Assembly (NCBI RefSeq): GCF_900183385.1
Contig: NZ_FXUT01000023.1
Span: 17,961 to 81,960 of the forward strand
DNA: 64,000 nucleotides
Direction: 5' to 3'
DNA from: Listeria costaricensis
GTDB lineage: Bacteria; Bacillota; Bacilli; Lactobacillales; Listeriaceae
Of this stretch, positions 9,526 through 18,684 are shown one piece after another. The number at the start of each line of letters is the position of its first letter. Position 1 is the stretch's first letter. The notes beneath the pieces were generated by a model, which saw only the letters and a list, made by a program, of their open reading frames with translations, made no database searches and had not been told where the DNA came from. The translations under genes were made by a program, and so were the position numbers.

Positions 9526-9858
9526 TCATTTTAGAACAAGTTTCTCATTCAACCTAAAGCGTACACACATACACACCGTAGTTGGATCAACATCGTATGT
9601 AGAAGCTATGATATTGAGATCCACCATTAAACAAGTGAGATACATTTTTTTATCAGTATTAGGAATTCTTTTCTTAAGCAGCTCCTCACGCCTCTTTTGC
9701 TCTTGACAAATATCTTTTCTTTGTGTGATTGATAAATCATTAAATTCTTGCATGATTTGTTGCCAGTCTTGTATGCTATGGGATAGAGCTTTTAAAGTTG
9801 ATATACTATTAATTAACTGATTTTTTTTGATTGGGGTATATTTCATTTTTGACATCAT
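9526..9858 (-). CDS. Small partner of the SIR2/AbiH-like protein
   Basis: A 110-residue protein (MMSKMKYTPIKKNQLINS) that I do not recognise. It is charged and mostly helical by eye: N-terminal helices rich in Gln, Lys and Glu, then a C-terminal section (MYLTCLMVDLNIIASTYDVD) that could contain a small HTH-like helix pair. Its ATG overlaps the stop of the upstream SIR2-like gene by 4 bp (ATGA), following GGGAG, so the two are translationally coupled and probably act together. An antitoxin, a regulator or a second defence subunit are all possible. It is AT-rich compared with the flanking genes. Confidence 0.65.
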   Translation of the reverse strand: MMSKMKYTPIKKNQLINSISTLKALSHSIQDWQQIMQEFNDLSITQRKDICQEQKRREELLKKRIPNTDKKMYLTCLMVDLNIIASTYDVDPTTVCMCVRFRLNEKLVLK

Positions 9859-10979
9859 AAAGTCTCCCAAAATTTTTTTACGCTTTTGAAAGCCAGTTTT
9901 TTCTGATTACCCAATTGAGATAAACAAGATCTTATTAAATCACACTCGGACTCATCATAATAATAAAAGGTACAGTAATCCAAATTCGCCTTATCAATCA
10001 TGTCAAATAGATGACGATCATTATGCGGAGATAAACCAAACACCGTAAGGTTACCTTTCATTCCTCGAAATTCTTTTTCGCAATAGTCTTCTTGAAAAAA
10101 AAGATTAGGATCCTTGATTTTTAGTTTGATCGCCTGATATAAATTTCTTAGTATTTGATTATCTTGATTAACATAACTATCAATCTGACTCTTCATGGAA
10201 ACACTAGTTTTATACCCATCTACCATTTTTTCTATAAACTCGTTAGTTTTTCTAGCTTGCCTAATTTTATACTCTTTATAATCTCCACAATATGTTGATA
10301 GTGCGGTTGAATGCAAATATTGATATTCTGGTTCATTTTTTATCCCCTCTAATGGATTATCATTTAAATGATTTCTAAATGAGTCAGGGTTATATACTTC
10401 ACTGAGCTTATCAAATTGACCATGAATATGATAAATATTCATGCCAGTTACTGATTCTAAATTACTATCATAATTTGTAGTAAAAATATTATCAAAAGAG
10501 CGCAGAAATCTACCGAGTCCATCATCATATTTTTTATACAACATATTTAATTTATTATTGTTATAAATTGAATGAAGATATGCATTTTTTAAAGCTTCTT
10601 TTATTCTAAATTTTTCTGGATTCTTTATATGTACTTTATGACACAGCAAATCGTGAATCAAGTAATAATCCTCAAAACCAATATCTGCTATTCTCAAGTT
10701 CTTTTTCTTTCTGCTATATCGATCCTTAAAATCCTCTAATCCTTTTTTTTCAATACTACTTATTGTATATTTATCAAAAGACCCATCTAAAGCTTCTCTG
10801 GCTGCAAGAAAAAGTTCACCCATATAGTATTTAAGTTTCATTGGATCATCAATTATATAATCACAAGGATAGTTTTCATCATCCAAGCTATTGAGCATTC
10901 TTAATATAATCTTTTCAGCTGTATAGTCTATATTATTATATTGAATATTGATCCCATTACCGACTAAGATGTTTTCCAT
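9855..10979 (-). CDS. SIR2-like / AbiH-like putative phage-defence protein
   Basis: A 374-residue protein with the order of motifs seen in SIR2-like and AbiH-like abortive-infection proteins: GNGINIQY at the extreme N terminus (nucleotide-binding loop), FTTNYDSNLE mid-protein, YHIHGQF about 20 residues later, and VFGLSPHNDRHLFDMI near the C terminus. Many SIR2 proteins of this kind are NADases that kill infected cells. The catalytic assignment here is inference. The gene is strikingly AT-rich and is inserted between gbuC and an SDR gene, both of higher GC, which suggests horizontal acquisition. It is the first gene of a two-gene operon. Confidence 0.75.
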   Translation of the reverse strand: MENILVGNGINIQYNNIDYTAEKIILRMLNSLDDENYPCDYIIDDPMKLKYYMGELFLAAREALDGSFDKYTISSIEKKGLEDFKDRYSRKKKNLRIADIGFEDYYLIHDLLCHKVHIKNPEKFRIKEALKNAYLHSIYNNNKLNMLYKKYDDGLGRFLRSFDNIFTTNYDSNLESVTGMNIYHIHGQFDKLSEVYNPDSFRNHLNDNPLEGIKNEPEYQYLHSTALSTYCGDYKEYKIRQARKTNEFIEKMVDGYKTSVSMKSQIDSYVNQDNQILRNLYQAIKLKIKDPNLFFQEDYCEKEFRGMKGNLTVFGLSPHNDRHLFDMIDKANLDYCTFYYYDESECDLIRSCLSQLGNQKKLAFKSVKKFWETL

Positions 10980-11071
10980 AAAAATCCCTCTCCAAATTCC
11001 TATTTAAATATGTGATAAGTATACTATTATACATCTCCCTTTTACAGAAATTTATATCTTCATTATCAACA

Positions 11072-11125
11072 ATAAAAATACGGTACATTCTGCATTTAAT
11101 AGATTAGCAGGCCATGCACCGTATA
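11072..11125 (-). terminator. Terminator of the SDR gene
   Basis: A long hairpin (TACGGTGCAT paired with ATGTACCGTA, one mismatch, with an inner CTGC/GCAG extension) is followed on the minus strand by TTTTTATT. It lies between the SDR gene and the AT-rich defence module. Confidence 0.7.
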
Positions 11126-11196
11126 ATATATATGTTTTTTAAATTTAAAAATCACTTAACAAAAAACGAAGTTTTTCTTTTAATTACTATATTCTT

Positions 11197-11958
11197 TTAA
11201 TAAGCCGTCCAGCCTGCATCTGCTGTGATGACGGTTCCATTTACAAAGCTGCTGTCGTCCGAACCGAGGAACAGCGCTACTTTGGCAATTTCAGAAGCTT
11301 CGCCGGCGCGCGGATTGATATTGATTCCGGCCATGGCTCTCTCTTGGCCAAATGCATCTGGATTGTAGATGGTTGTTCCGATATTGGTATTGACGGCTCC
11401 TGGCGCAATCGCATTACAGCGGATGTTTTTAGCGGCATACTGGAAGCCGACATTTTTGGTTAGACCGACAACGGCATGTTTGGACGCTGTATAAGCGGCT
11501 CCTGCCCGGCTGCCGAATAGTCCTCCCGCTGAGGCAATGTTGACAATGACGCCCGCCCCTTCTTTTTCAAAGATGTGCAAGGCTTCGCGGGTCGTTTTCA
11601 TGACGCCGGTTGCATTGACAGCAAAAACTTTATCCCACAGTTCATCTGTCACTTCACCTGCTGGAACAAAATTATCCATGATTCCGGCATTATTGACTAA
11701 AATATCCACACGATCAAAGGCTTCTAGTGCCGCCTCAAACATTTTCTTGATTTCCTCTTCATGTGTCACATTACAGGACACCGCCAAAGCTTCGCCGCCT
11801 GCTTTTTTTATTTCATCCACCGTTTTTTCAGCAGACTCAAGTTTAATGTCTCCCACCACGACTTTTGCCCCCTCTTCGGCATAAAGTTTCGCGATTTCAA
11901 GCCCCATTCCCGACGCGGCACCTGTTACGATTGCTACTTTTCCAGTTAATTTTCCCAT
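11197..11958 (-). CDS. Short-chain dehydrogenase/reductase
   Basis: A 253-residue classical SDR. It has the NAD(P)-binding TGAASGMG motif near residue 13, NNAG near residue 90, catalytic Ser in NIASAGGLFGS, and the YTASK active-site Tyr-Lys pair. It ends FVNGTVITADAGWTAY, typical of the FabG-like group. An acidic residue after the second beta strand (VVVGDIKLE) suggests NAD preference. The substrate is unknown. It is divergent from a TetR regulator with which it shares a 164-bp intergenic region, so regulation by that protein is likely. Confidence 0.85.
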   Translation of the reverse strand: MGKLTGKVAIVTGAASGMGLEIAKLYAEEGAKVVVGDIKLESAEKTVDEIKKAGGEALAVSCNVTHEEEIKKMFEAALEAFDRVDILVNNAGIMDNFVPAGEVTDELWDKVFAVNATGVMKTTREALHIFEKEGAGVIVNIASAGGLFGSRAGAAYTASKHAVVGLTKNVGFQYAAKNIRCNAIAPGAVNTNIGTTIYNPDAFGQERAMAGININPRAGEASEIAKVALFLGSDDSSFVNGTVITADAGWTAY

Positions 11959-11974
11959 TATGATTTCCTCCTTA

Positions 11975-12040
11975 TTGATTGCATTTTGCTCGAGTTTTAC
12001 CTCTTACTTCCAGTATAATTCGATATGTAAGCGCAATCAA
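11975..12040. promoter_or_regulatory. Inverted TTGATTGC boxes between SDR and TetR genes
   Basis: TTGATTGC at 11975-11982 and its complement GCAATCAA at 12033-12040 lie in the divergent promoter region. They are candidate half-sites for the adjacent TetR regulator. The wide spacing makes this tentative. Confidence 0.3.
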
Positions 12041-12122
12041 TCAGTAAATCGGTCGCTATGTGTGGTTTAAGCAACACTTTCGCGGGAATTGTAGAAAAAA
12101 GATAAAAAAAGGGGGCTTGATT

Positions 12123-12704
12123 ATGGAAAGGAAAAAGGACCGCCGCATTCGCAAAACAAAGGCTGCTTTTCACACTGCCCTGCTCGACTTGCTGGATCAG
12201 AAAAGCTGGAAAGAAGTCACGGTCACGGATCTCGTCCAAACGGCAGATGTCAATCGGACAACTTTTTATAAACACTACTTTTCAAAAGAGGATTTGCTGG
12301 AAGAAATGATTACCGAGGTAACTGCTGCACTTGAAAAGGCCTATCTCTATCCCTATATCGCTGTGCCCCATTTCTCTGTACAGCATTTAAAAACGGAGGA
12401 CATCAAGATTTTTGATCATATTTATACCTATCGTCATTTTTATCAGCACGTGGTTTCCGGAAAAATTGCGCCAGATCTGGAGGAACGGCTCTGCGAATTT
12501 ATTGAACAGCTGATGTTGGCCGATTTCACTAAGTGGCCGCCAAAGGAAAAAACGATCGACCCGGAGATGATTGCCAGTTATCAAGCACATGCCATCTATG
12601 GATTGATCGTTTTCTGGGCCAAAAATCAGTTTAGTACGCCGCAGGAAAAAATGACTGCCCAGTTTCGGGCGATTTTGCAGCACTCGCTCACGACATCCCC
12701 TTGA
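12123..12704 (+). CDS. TetR/AcrR-family regulator
   Basis: A 193-residue regulator with an N-terminal TetR helix-turn-helix (RIRKTKAAFHTALLDLLDQKSWKEVTVTDLVQTADVNRTTFYKHY) and a helical ligand-binding C-terminal domain of the DhaS/YxbF-like type. The ATG at 12123 follows a GGGGG run; homologues start at this MERKKDRRIRKT position. It is divergent from the SDR gene it probably controls. Its 3' end overlaps the convergent RsuA-type gene by 17 bp. Confidence 0.85.
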   Translation: MERKKDRRIRKTKAAFHTALLDLLDQKSWKEVTVTDLVQTADVNRTTFYKHYFSKEDLLEEMITEVTAALEKAYLYPYIAVPHFSVQHLKTEDIKIFDHIYTYRHFYQHVVSGKIAPDLEERLCEFIEQLMLADFTKWPPKEKTIDPEMIASYQAHAIYGLIVFWAKNQFSTPQEKMTAQFRAILQHSLTTSP

Positions 12705-13407
12705 GTGCGGCCAATTCTTCTGCAGTGAGTGGCCGATATGCGCCGAGTGGCAAATTCGCGTCCAATTGAAGGCTGCCCATCTGAAGCCGCTTTAAATAGG
12801 TCACTTTCATGCCGACCGCTTCAAACATGCGCTTCACCTGATGAAATTTGCCTTCCTGAATGATAATCTCCACTTCATTTTCTGCTTCCGTCTGCTTCAA
12901 AACCGCCAGTCGAGCCGGCATCGCCTGATAGCCATCCAGAAGCGTCAGTCCGTCTGCAAACTGCTGAATCGTCTCAAGTGTCACCTGGCCGCCCGCAACA
13001 CGCGCCAGATAGCGCTTGTCGACATGGTGTTTAGGCGAAAGCAGTTGATGAGCCAGCTCTCCGTCATTCGTGAGCAAAAGCAGCCCTTCTGTATCCTTGT
13101 CGAGCCGGCCAACCGGGAAGGGGGAAAGCAGTCGATCGTCTGGAGCCAGGAGGTCGAGCACCGTTCTCGTGTGGGCATCCTCCGTCGCACTGATGACACC
13201 GGCTGGCTTATGGAGCATCCAGTAATAGTATGCCTGATAGTGCACTTCCTTTCCGTCTACTGCCACGCTTTCGGTCTCCGGATCGACTTGTTGCTTACCG
13301 TCTTTGATTCGTTTATCGTCTATCGTGACCGTTTGCTTTTTAAGAAGCGCCTTGATCTCCTTGCGCGAACCGTATCCACAATGTGCTAATAGTTTGTCAA
13401 GCCGCAT
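12688..13407 (-). CDS. RsuA/RluB-family pseudouridine synthase
   Basis: A 239-residue enzyme with an N-terminal S4 RNA-binding domain (MRLDKLLAHCGYGSRKEIK) and a catalytic domain. That domain includes YWMLHKPAGVISATED, the catalytic-Asp motif PVGRLDKDTEGLLLLTNDG, and the C-terminal EGKFHQVKRMFEAVG block. It probably modifies a uridine in rRNA; the RsuA-like length and sequence suggest the 16S rRNA position 516 type. It lies 17 bp downstream of a MazG-like gene on the same strand and overlaps the convergent TetR gene. Confidence 0.88.
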   Translation of the reverse strand: MRLDKLLAHCGYGSRKEIKALLKKQTVTIDDKRIKDGKQQVDPETESVAVDGKEVHYQAYYYWMLHKPAGVISATEDAHTRTVLDLLAPDDRLLSPFPVGRLDKDTEGLLLLTNDGELAHQLLSPKHHVDKRYLARVAGGQVTLETIQQFADGLTLLDGYQAMPARLAVLKQTEAENEVEIIIQEGKFHQVKRMFEAVGMKVTYLKRLQMGSLQLDANLPLGAYRPLTAEELAALKGMS

Positions 13408-13424
13408 TCAGGCACCGCCTCTCT

Positions 13425-13745
13425 TCATTTTTTCTGATAGCGCTCATTTAATTTTTCCACGTGGGATTCAAAAATATCGCCAATATCCATCTCATAATGC
13501 GTGGCGATCGCCATAATATTTCCGAGTACGTCACCCAGTTCCTCCATGAGCGCCTGCCGCTGCACGTTTTTTTCCTGTCCATCCTCATCCGCACGGTCAC
13601 GCCCGATTTCAAGCGTCCGGATTGCTCGCGCCACTTCTCCGGTTTCCTCTGTTAAAAAACCGATTCGCTTAAAAATATCAAAATTAGACCACTGTCTGCT
13701 TTCATAATAACCTTCGACCCATTCCTGAAAAGTTTTCGCTTCCAT
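13425..13745 (-). CDS. MazG-like nucleotide pyrophosphohydrolase
   Basis: A 106-residue single-domain protein with the MazG metal-binding pattern: EETGEVARAI and, after a variable loop, EELGDVLGNIMAIA. The paired EExxE and ExxD acidic motifs coordinate Mg2+. Such proteins hydrolyse non-canonical or excess NTPs. The small size matches the YpjD/MazG-like group rather than the two-domain MazG. It is 17 bp upstream of the pseudouridine synthase gene and probably shares its transcript. Confidence 0.85.
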   Translation of the reverse strand: MEAKTFQEWVEGYYESRQWSNFDIFKRIGFLTEETGEVARAIRTLEIGRDRADEDGQEKNVQRQALMEELGDVLGNIMAIATHYEMDIGDIFESHVEKLNERYQKK

Positions 13746-13794
13746 TTTTTCTCACCTCAGCTATCATTTTAACAGGTTCAACGCGCCAAAAAAA

Positions 13795-13824
13795 GAAACT
13801 TCTTACTTAAAATGAAGAAGTTTC
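13795..13824 (-). terminator. Terminator overlapping a stop codon
   Basis: A 10-bp stem (GAAACTTCTT with its complement) is followed by a T run on the minus strand. Its right arm overlaps the stop codon of the small gene that ends at 13823. Confidence 0.8.
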
Positions 13825-14053
13825 AACGTGATTGTATGGATTTTTGAAGGCGTTCCAAACGAGAGGCAGCTGCCGTTTCAAATTGTTGTGCCTCTTCTGT
13901 TTGTGTTAATCGGTAGTTCTCGAGCTCTTGTTCAATTTGAACGAGAACGTCGAAGGAATTTTTTTGCGGCACCTCTTGAAGCAGTTCTTCAATGGAAGAG
14001 AATACTTCCTTAAGCTGCCGGAGATCTTCAGGTTTAGGTGCTTTACGCTCCAT
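13823..14053 (-). CDS. Small helical hypothetical protein
   Basis: A 76-residue acidic, helical protein (MERKAPKPEDLRQLKEVFSS) with repeated Glu/Gln heptads, which could form a short coiled coil. The ATG at 14053 follows GGAGGGAATTCAT, which fixes the start, and a terminator abuts the stop. I do not recognise a family. It is transcribed away from the next gene on the plus strand. Confidence 0.65.
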   Translation of the reverse strand: MERKAPKPEDLRQLKEVFSSIEELLQEVPQKNSFDVLVQIEQELENYRLTQTEEAQQFETAAASRLERLQKSIQSR

Positions 14054-14315
14054 ATGAATTCCCTCCAATAACTAATACGATTATACTCATATTGTACTCT
14101 TTTTTTTGCGAAAACGTAACTACAATTCAAAAAAATTCACAGACTTGTCAAAGTTTTCGACGATTTTGATTGGATTTCCTCTAAAAAGGTATATCTTAAG
14201 TACTTTATGAATACTTTTCCTACAAATATGCTATACTAATGGCAGCTTAAATAAAAGGAGATGACTGGTGCTTACAAGGCTGGCTTGACTAAATGGATTT
14301 CAGGGAGGTTATAGG

Positions 14316-14663
14316 ATGACAAGCGAAGAGTTAAACCAACGACTGCTCAAAAATTTTCCTCATTTGGAAGAAAGCTATCAGATTGAGATCAACTGGCAGG
14401 ATGGAGATGCAACTGGATCACAAATTGTATACAGTGATATTTTCACGCCATTTGTCACAAAAAGCATTCTAAGTATGAACGATCAAGCTGTCAAAACGAT
14501 TTTTTCATTTGTGGAAGAAATTTTACAGCTGAATGATGTTTACTGTACTGAGGTGATTACAGTCAGCGTGCTGGAAAATATTCAGGACCTGCTTCAGGAA
14601 GAGTCGTGGGCAAAGGATTATATGGGAAACCGTACTCGCGAGCTGATGATGATGCTGGATTAA
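14316..14663 (+). CDS. Conserved hypothetical protein (115 aa)
   Basis: A 115-residue protein starting MTSEELNQRLLKNFPHLEE after a GGGAGG site. It contains QIEINWQDGDATGSQIVYSDIFTPFV and FVEEILQLNDVYCTEVITVSVLENI. The pattern, a regulatory or immunity-like small alpha/beta protein, is seen in hypothetical proteins of Firmicutes, but I cannot name a function. It is a single gene with its own terminator. A TATACT box lies about 80 bp upstream. Confidence 0.65.
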   Translation: MTSEELNQRLLKNFPHLEESYQIEINWQDGDATGSQIVYSDIFTPFVTKSILSMNDQAVKTIFSFVEEILQLNDVYCTEVITVSVLENIQDLLQEESWAKDYMGNRTRELMMMLD

Positions 14664-14685
14664 TTAAGAAATTTACAATAAAAAG

Positions 14686-14737
14686 AACTAGGAATTACTC
14701 CCGTCAATCTGTAGAGTGGCTAATTCCTAGTTTTTTT
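14686..14737 (+). terminator. Terminator of the 115-aa gene
   Basis: A 12-bp perfect stem (AACTAGGAATTA with its complement) is followed by TTTTTTT. Confidence 0.85.
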
Positions 14738-14800
14738 ATACTTCTTTTAAACTATTCACGCTTATTTTTCATCAAAAAAAGATTAATTTACAATCAACTA

Positions 14801-14844
14801 AAAAGCAGGCAAGAAAACGATGAAAAGTTTCCTTGCCTGCTTTT
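14801..14844 (-). terminator. Terminator of the ABC exporter operon
   Basis: A 13-bp perfect stem (AAAAGCAGGCAAG with its complement at 14832-14844) lies just downstream of the minus-strand ABC exporter genes. Confidence 0.85.
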
Positions 14845-14856
14845 ATTTATGTTGCC

Positions 14857-16629
14857 CTATTCAAGAACAAATTGATTATGGTAAAGCTCTGCATAGAAGC
14901 CTTTTTGGCGAAGCAGACCTTCATGCGAACCTTCCTCAATAATTTCCCCTTGGTGGAGAACGACAATATGATCTGCATCTAGAATCGTCTTCAATCTGTG
15001 CGCGATTACAAAGCTGGTCCGGCCGGAAATGACATTGTCCATGGCTTTTTGGATTTTGCTTTCCGTCACGGTGTCCACGTTACTGGTCGCTTCATCCAAA
15101 ATGAGTAGACTCGGATTGGTCAAGATCGTTCTGGCAATACTCATCAGCTGCTTCTGACCAACACTGAATATGCTGTTCTCATCGCTGACTTCTGTATCGT
15201 AGCCTTTTTCCAGCTGCATGATAAAGTCGTGAATGTTGGCCTGTTTAGCCGCCGAAATAATTTCATCTTCGGTTGCTTCCGTTTTCCCAAACGCAATATT
15301 TTCGCGAATCGTACCGGAGAAAAGAACGGAATCCTGCAACACGATGCCGACTTGCTGCCGCAGCGAATGCATGTCGATGTCGCGAATGTCCACGCCATCA
15401 AAACGAATCGCCCCTTCATCCACATTGTAGAAACGGTTGAGCAGATTCATGATCGTCGTTTTACCTGAACCAGTTGGCCCGACGACTGCCACCATCTTGC
15501 CTTTTTCAAGCGTAATGTTGACATCTTTTAGAATCGGTTTTTCCGGTTCATAGCCAAAGTAGACGTGCTCTAGTTCAATTTTTTCATTCACGCCGTCGAT
15601 CGTTTGGACATTTTCACGTTCTGGTTCATTTTCTTCAGCAAATACTTCACTCACACGACGCGCACCAGTAATCGCCAGTTGCAACATGTTGTACTGGGAA
15701 GAAATCTGGGTTAGCGGCATGTAGAACTGCTGCGAATACTGAACGAACATCACGATAAGACCTAGTGCCACGTCGCGTTCCAAGTCCCCGTTCAGCGCTA
15801 AATATCCACCGAAGAAGATGACGATTGCCGTATTGACAAGTGAAATCCCCTGCATAACTGGAAACAGCAACCCGGAGTAAACTTGTCCTTTATAGGTCGC
15901 GTTTTTAACTTTTTCATTGTGTTTTAGGAAGCCGTCGATGGTTTCTTCTTCCAGTCCGTTTGTGATGACCACTTTTTGACCGGAAATTTTTTCATCGATA
16001 TAGGCGTTCAGTTCGCCAATGCTGTCCTGCTGCAAATCCACATAGCGACGTGCTTTGCGGATGATCACGGCAGCAACAAATACGGCGATTGGTGATGCGA
16101 GCAGGGTCACAAATGCTAATTCGACATTCTGGTTGAACATCATAATCATAACACCGATCATCAGCGCCAAGTTGGACAGCACTTGAACAACCGCCTGATT
16201 CAGGGTGTTGGAGATATTATCCATATCACTTGTGAAACGGCTGAGCATTTCGCCATCACTGCGTTGATCGAAGAAGCGGATCGACAGTTGCTCCATTTTG
16301 CGGAATAGGCCGATTCTCATTCGGTTTGTCGCCTTCCCGGAAACCCCCGTCATGATGATCGACTGGATGAAGGTGGCAACGGAAAGCAGTAGATAGAAGA
16401 TTAGGAGAAGCCATAAGATGTGATAGAAATCACTCTTGTCATCTACCCCTGTCGTAAAGAGACGGACCACGTAGTTCGCCAGCTCCTGAACGGCATCCCC
16501 GATAAATTCCGGTGCCTTTACCTGCAAATAGGTTCCAGCTACGATTGCCACTAGGATTACACTAAGTTGAAGCTTGTAGGCGCGGAGGTAATGCCAGAAA
16601 AAGCGAACGATTTGTTTGAATTCTTTCAT
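14857..16629 (-). CDS. Heterodimeric ABC exporter, second half (consensus Walker B)
   Basis: A 590-residue half-transporter with six N-terminal membrane segments and a C-terminal ATPase domain: Walker [12 protein letters not shown], Walker [13 protein letters not shown] with the catalytic Glu, and an H-loop IAHRL. Its signature is FSVGQKQ rather than LSGGQ. The upstream gene encodes the complementary half with a degenerate Walker B, so the pair should assemble with one competent and one degenerate ATP site. The two genes overlap by one base (TAATG). It resembles the YfiC-type multidrug exporter subunit; the substrate is unknown. Confidence 0.9.
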   Translation of the reverse strand: MKEFKQIVRFFWHYLRAYKLQLSVILVAIVAGTYLQVKAPEFIGDAVQELANYVVRLFTTGVDDKSDFYHILWLLLIFYLLLSVATFIQSIIMTGVSGKATNRMRIGLFRKMEQLSIRFFDQRSDGEMLSRFTSDMDNISNTLNQAVVQVLSNLALMIGVMIMMFNQNVELAFVTLLASPIAVFVAAVIIRKARRYVDLQQDSIGELNAYIDEKISGQKVVITNGLEEETIDGFLKHNEKVKNATYKGQVYSGLLFPVMQGISLVNTAIVIFFGGYLALNGDLERDVALGLIVMFVQYSQQFYMPLTQISSQYNMLQLAITGARRVSEVFAEENEPERENVQTIDGVNEKIELEHVYFGYEPEKPILKDVNITLEKGKMVAVVGPTGSGKTTIMNLLNRFYNVDEGAIRFDGVDIRDIDMHSLRQQVGIVLQDSVLFSGTIRENIAFGKTEATEDEIISAAKQANIHDFIMQLEKGYDTEVSDENSIFSVGQKQLMSIARTILTNPSLLILDEATSNVDTVTESKIQKAMDNVISGRTSFVIAHRLKTILDADHIVVLHQGEIIEEGSHEGLLRQKGFYAELYHNQFVLE

Positions 16630-18350
16630 TACACTTCCACATCCTTTCCTTTTTGTGTTTCATAGATTTCACGGTAAACCTCACTCGACTGAACGAGTTC
16701 TTTGTGACTACCAACGCCAACCAGCTTGCCGGCATCGAGCACGAGGATTTTATCCGCATGAATCACAGAAGAAATTTTTTGCGCAATGATGAAAGTTGTC
16801 GTGTTTTCAAGCTCTTTGTTGAGCGCTTCTTTGACAAGCTTTTCAGAACGGGCATCGAGCGCGCTGGTACTGTCATCGAGGATTAGAATTTTCGGATCGC
16901 CGATAACGCCACGCGAGATGGACAGACGCTGCTTTTGACCGCCGGAGAAGTTGGTTCCCCGTTCTGCCACAGCCGCTTCGTAAATTTTGTCCTGCTTCTC
17001 GATAAATTCTTTGGCCTGCGCGATCGCCGTTGCTTTGTCCATATCTGCTTCACTGGCATCTTTTTTCCCGTGACGCAGATTATCTGAAATCGTCCCTGAG
17101 AAAAGGATCGCCCGTTGCAGGACAAGTGCTACACTTTCACGCAAAGTCTTTTTATTCAATTCTTTTAAGTTTTTGCCGCCGATCAGAATTTCCCCGTCTG
17201 TCGGATCATAAAGTCGCGGAATCAGCTGCGCCAGTGTAGATTTCCCGGCACCAGTCGCCCCAACGATTCCGACCATTTCACCCGGACGCGCTTCAAAGGA
17301 AATGTGCGACAAAGCATCTTGATCATCATTTTCATAGCGGAAGCTGACATCGCGGAATTCTACGCTGCCTGCCAAATCTTCCTCTTTTGCATCTTGATCA
17401 TACGTAATATCTGGATCAGTATTCAAAACTTCCCCGATACGACCTAGTGAAATGAAGGCCCGCGACGCAAACATCATCATCATGCCGCCAATAATAATCG
17501 CCATCATGATCTGCATCAGATAACTCATAAACGAAGCAATCGCCCCGATTAAGTCTGGGTTGTCTTTCACCATATCGCCGACAAAATAAATCGACACGAC
17601 CACTGCAAGATTGGAAACTAGCATGAAAGCAGGGATCATCACGGAAAACAGTGTTCCGACAATGATCGTGTGGTGCGTCAATTTGTCACTTGTTTTTGTA
17701 AAACGTCCAATTTCATTATCTTCCTGAACGAAAGACTTGACGACACGCATGCCGGCAAGATTTTCCTTCGCAATCGCATTCACGCGGTCCAAGAAGTGCT
17801 GGATTTTGGCAAAATGTCGTCCCATTGCGCCAAATGTAATCATCACGATGAGTACAACCAGTACCACTAGAACAATGATGACCCACCATAATTCTGGGAG
17901 TGTTACCATTGCGAGCACAAAACTGCCGATAAACATGACTGGAATTCTTGTCAAAGACTGCAAACTCATCATCACCAAGTTTTGAACCTGGGTAATATCA
18001 TTGGTTTGCCGAACAACTAGATTCCCCGTTGAGAAACGTTCGATGTTGCTAAAGGAGAATGTCTGCACCTTGCGGAAAGTACTCTCGCGGATGTCAGCCC
18101 CCACACCTTGGGCAACTTTTGCTGAAATGACCGTATTCAGAATCCCAGCAATCAATCCGATCACCGCTACAACGAGCAAAATGATTCCGATTGAATAGAT
18201 TTGGTCCATATCATCTTTCATGATCGCATCAAGCACTTGTTGCAAGAGCTTGGGCTGCCACAGTTGTGAGATCACCATGATCGTCACGAAAATGATCGAT
18301 AATACAGTCTCTAAACGGTATTTTTTCAGATGTTGAAATAAAACTTTCAT
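16629..18350 (-). CDS. Heterodimeric ABC exporter, first half (degenerate Walker B)
   Basis: A 573-residue ABC half-transporter with an N-terminal six-helix membrane domain and an ATPase domain: Walker [12 protein letters not shown], signature FSGGQKQR, and Walker [13 protein letters not shown]. The residue after the Walker B Asp is Asp instead of the catalytic Glu, and the H-loop position reads IAQKIS with Gln in place of His. Both changes mark the degenerate nucleotide site of heterodimeric exporters such as the YfiB/YfiC type. It is the first gene of a two-gene operon. Confidence 0.9.
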   Translation of the reverse strand: MKVLFQHLKKYRLETVLSIIFVTIMVISQLWQPKLLQQVLDAIMKDDMDQIYSIGIILLVVAVIGLIAGILNTVISAKVAQGVGADIRESTFRKVQTFSFSNIERFSTGNLVVRQTNDITQVQNLVMMSLQSLTRIPVMFIGSFVLAMVTLPELWWVIIVLVVLVVLIVMITFGAMGRHFAKIQHFLDRVNAIAKENLAGMRVVKSFVQEDNEIGRFTKTSDKLTHHTIIVGTLFSVMIPAFMLVSNLAVVVSIYFVGDMVKDNPDLIGAIASFMSYLMQIMMAIIIGGMMMMFASRAFISLGRIGEVLNTDPDITYDQDAKEEDLAGSVEFRDVSFRYENDDQDALSHISFEARPGEMVGIVGATGAGKSTLAQLIPRLYDPTDGEILIGGKNLKELNKKTLRESVALVLQRAILFSGTISDNLRHGKKDASEADMDKATAIAQAKEFIEKQDKIYEAAVAERGTNFSGGQKQRLSISRGVIGDPKILILDDSTSALDARSEKLVKEALNKELENTTTFIIAQKISSVIHADKILVLDAGKLVGVGSHKELVQSSEVYREIYETQKGKDVEV

Positions 18351-18684
18351 TGTAACCCTCCCCGATTGAAAAAAATAGAGACGAACATTTATTCTACTTT
18401 ATCTAGAGGAAGAATTCAAGGATAAACTGAAAAAATTCACAAAAATACGGCTAGAGTCCTAGAATTTAATGTTTTCAATGCTTTTCCCGGACTCCTTTTA
18501 TGTGAAATTGGGCAAAAGCCGATCTAAAAAGCCATTATATATGGAAGTTTTTTGCATATAACGCATACAAAAATACTAAATGACAAAACTGTAAGCTATA
18601 CGAATGGAAATGTCACCTCAAAACAGGGACACTCTCAAGGAATTTCGATAAGATAGGTGCATGAAAGAAAAGGAGGCTGCTACC
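18351..18684. other. Intergenic region upstream of divergent ABC operons
   Basis: This 334-bp AT-rich stretch holds the promoters of the two divergent ABC transporter loci. TTGCAT near 18552 with TACTAA about 16 bp downstream is a possible promoter for the plus-strand operon. I see no gene and no adjacent two-component system. Confidence 0.4.

Noticed and set aside
14268..14288. A six-codon leader-like ORF (GTG start) after AAAAGGAG upstream of the 115-aa gene
   Set aside because: Too short to support, with no terminator or antiterminator structure seen between it and the gene.
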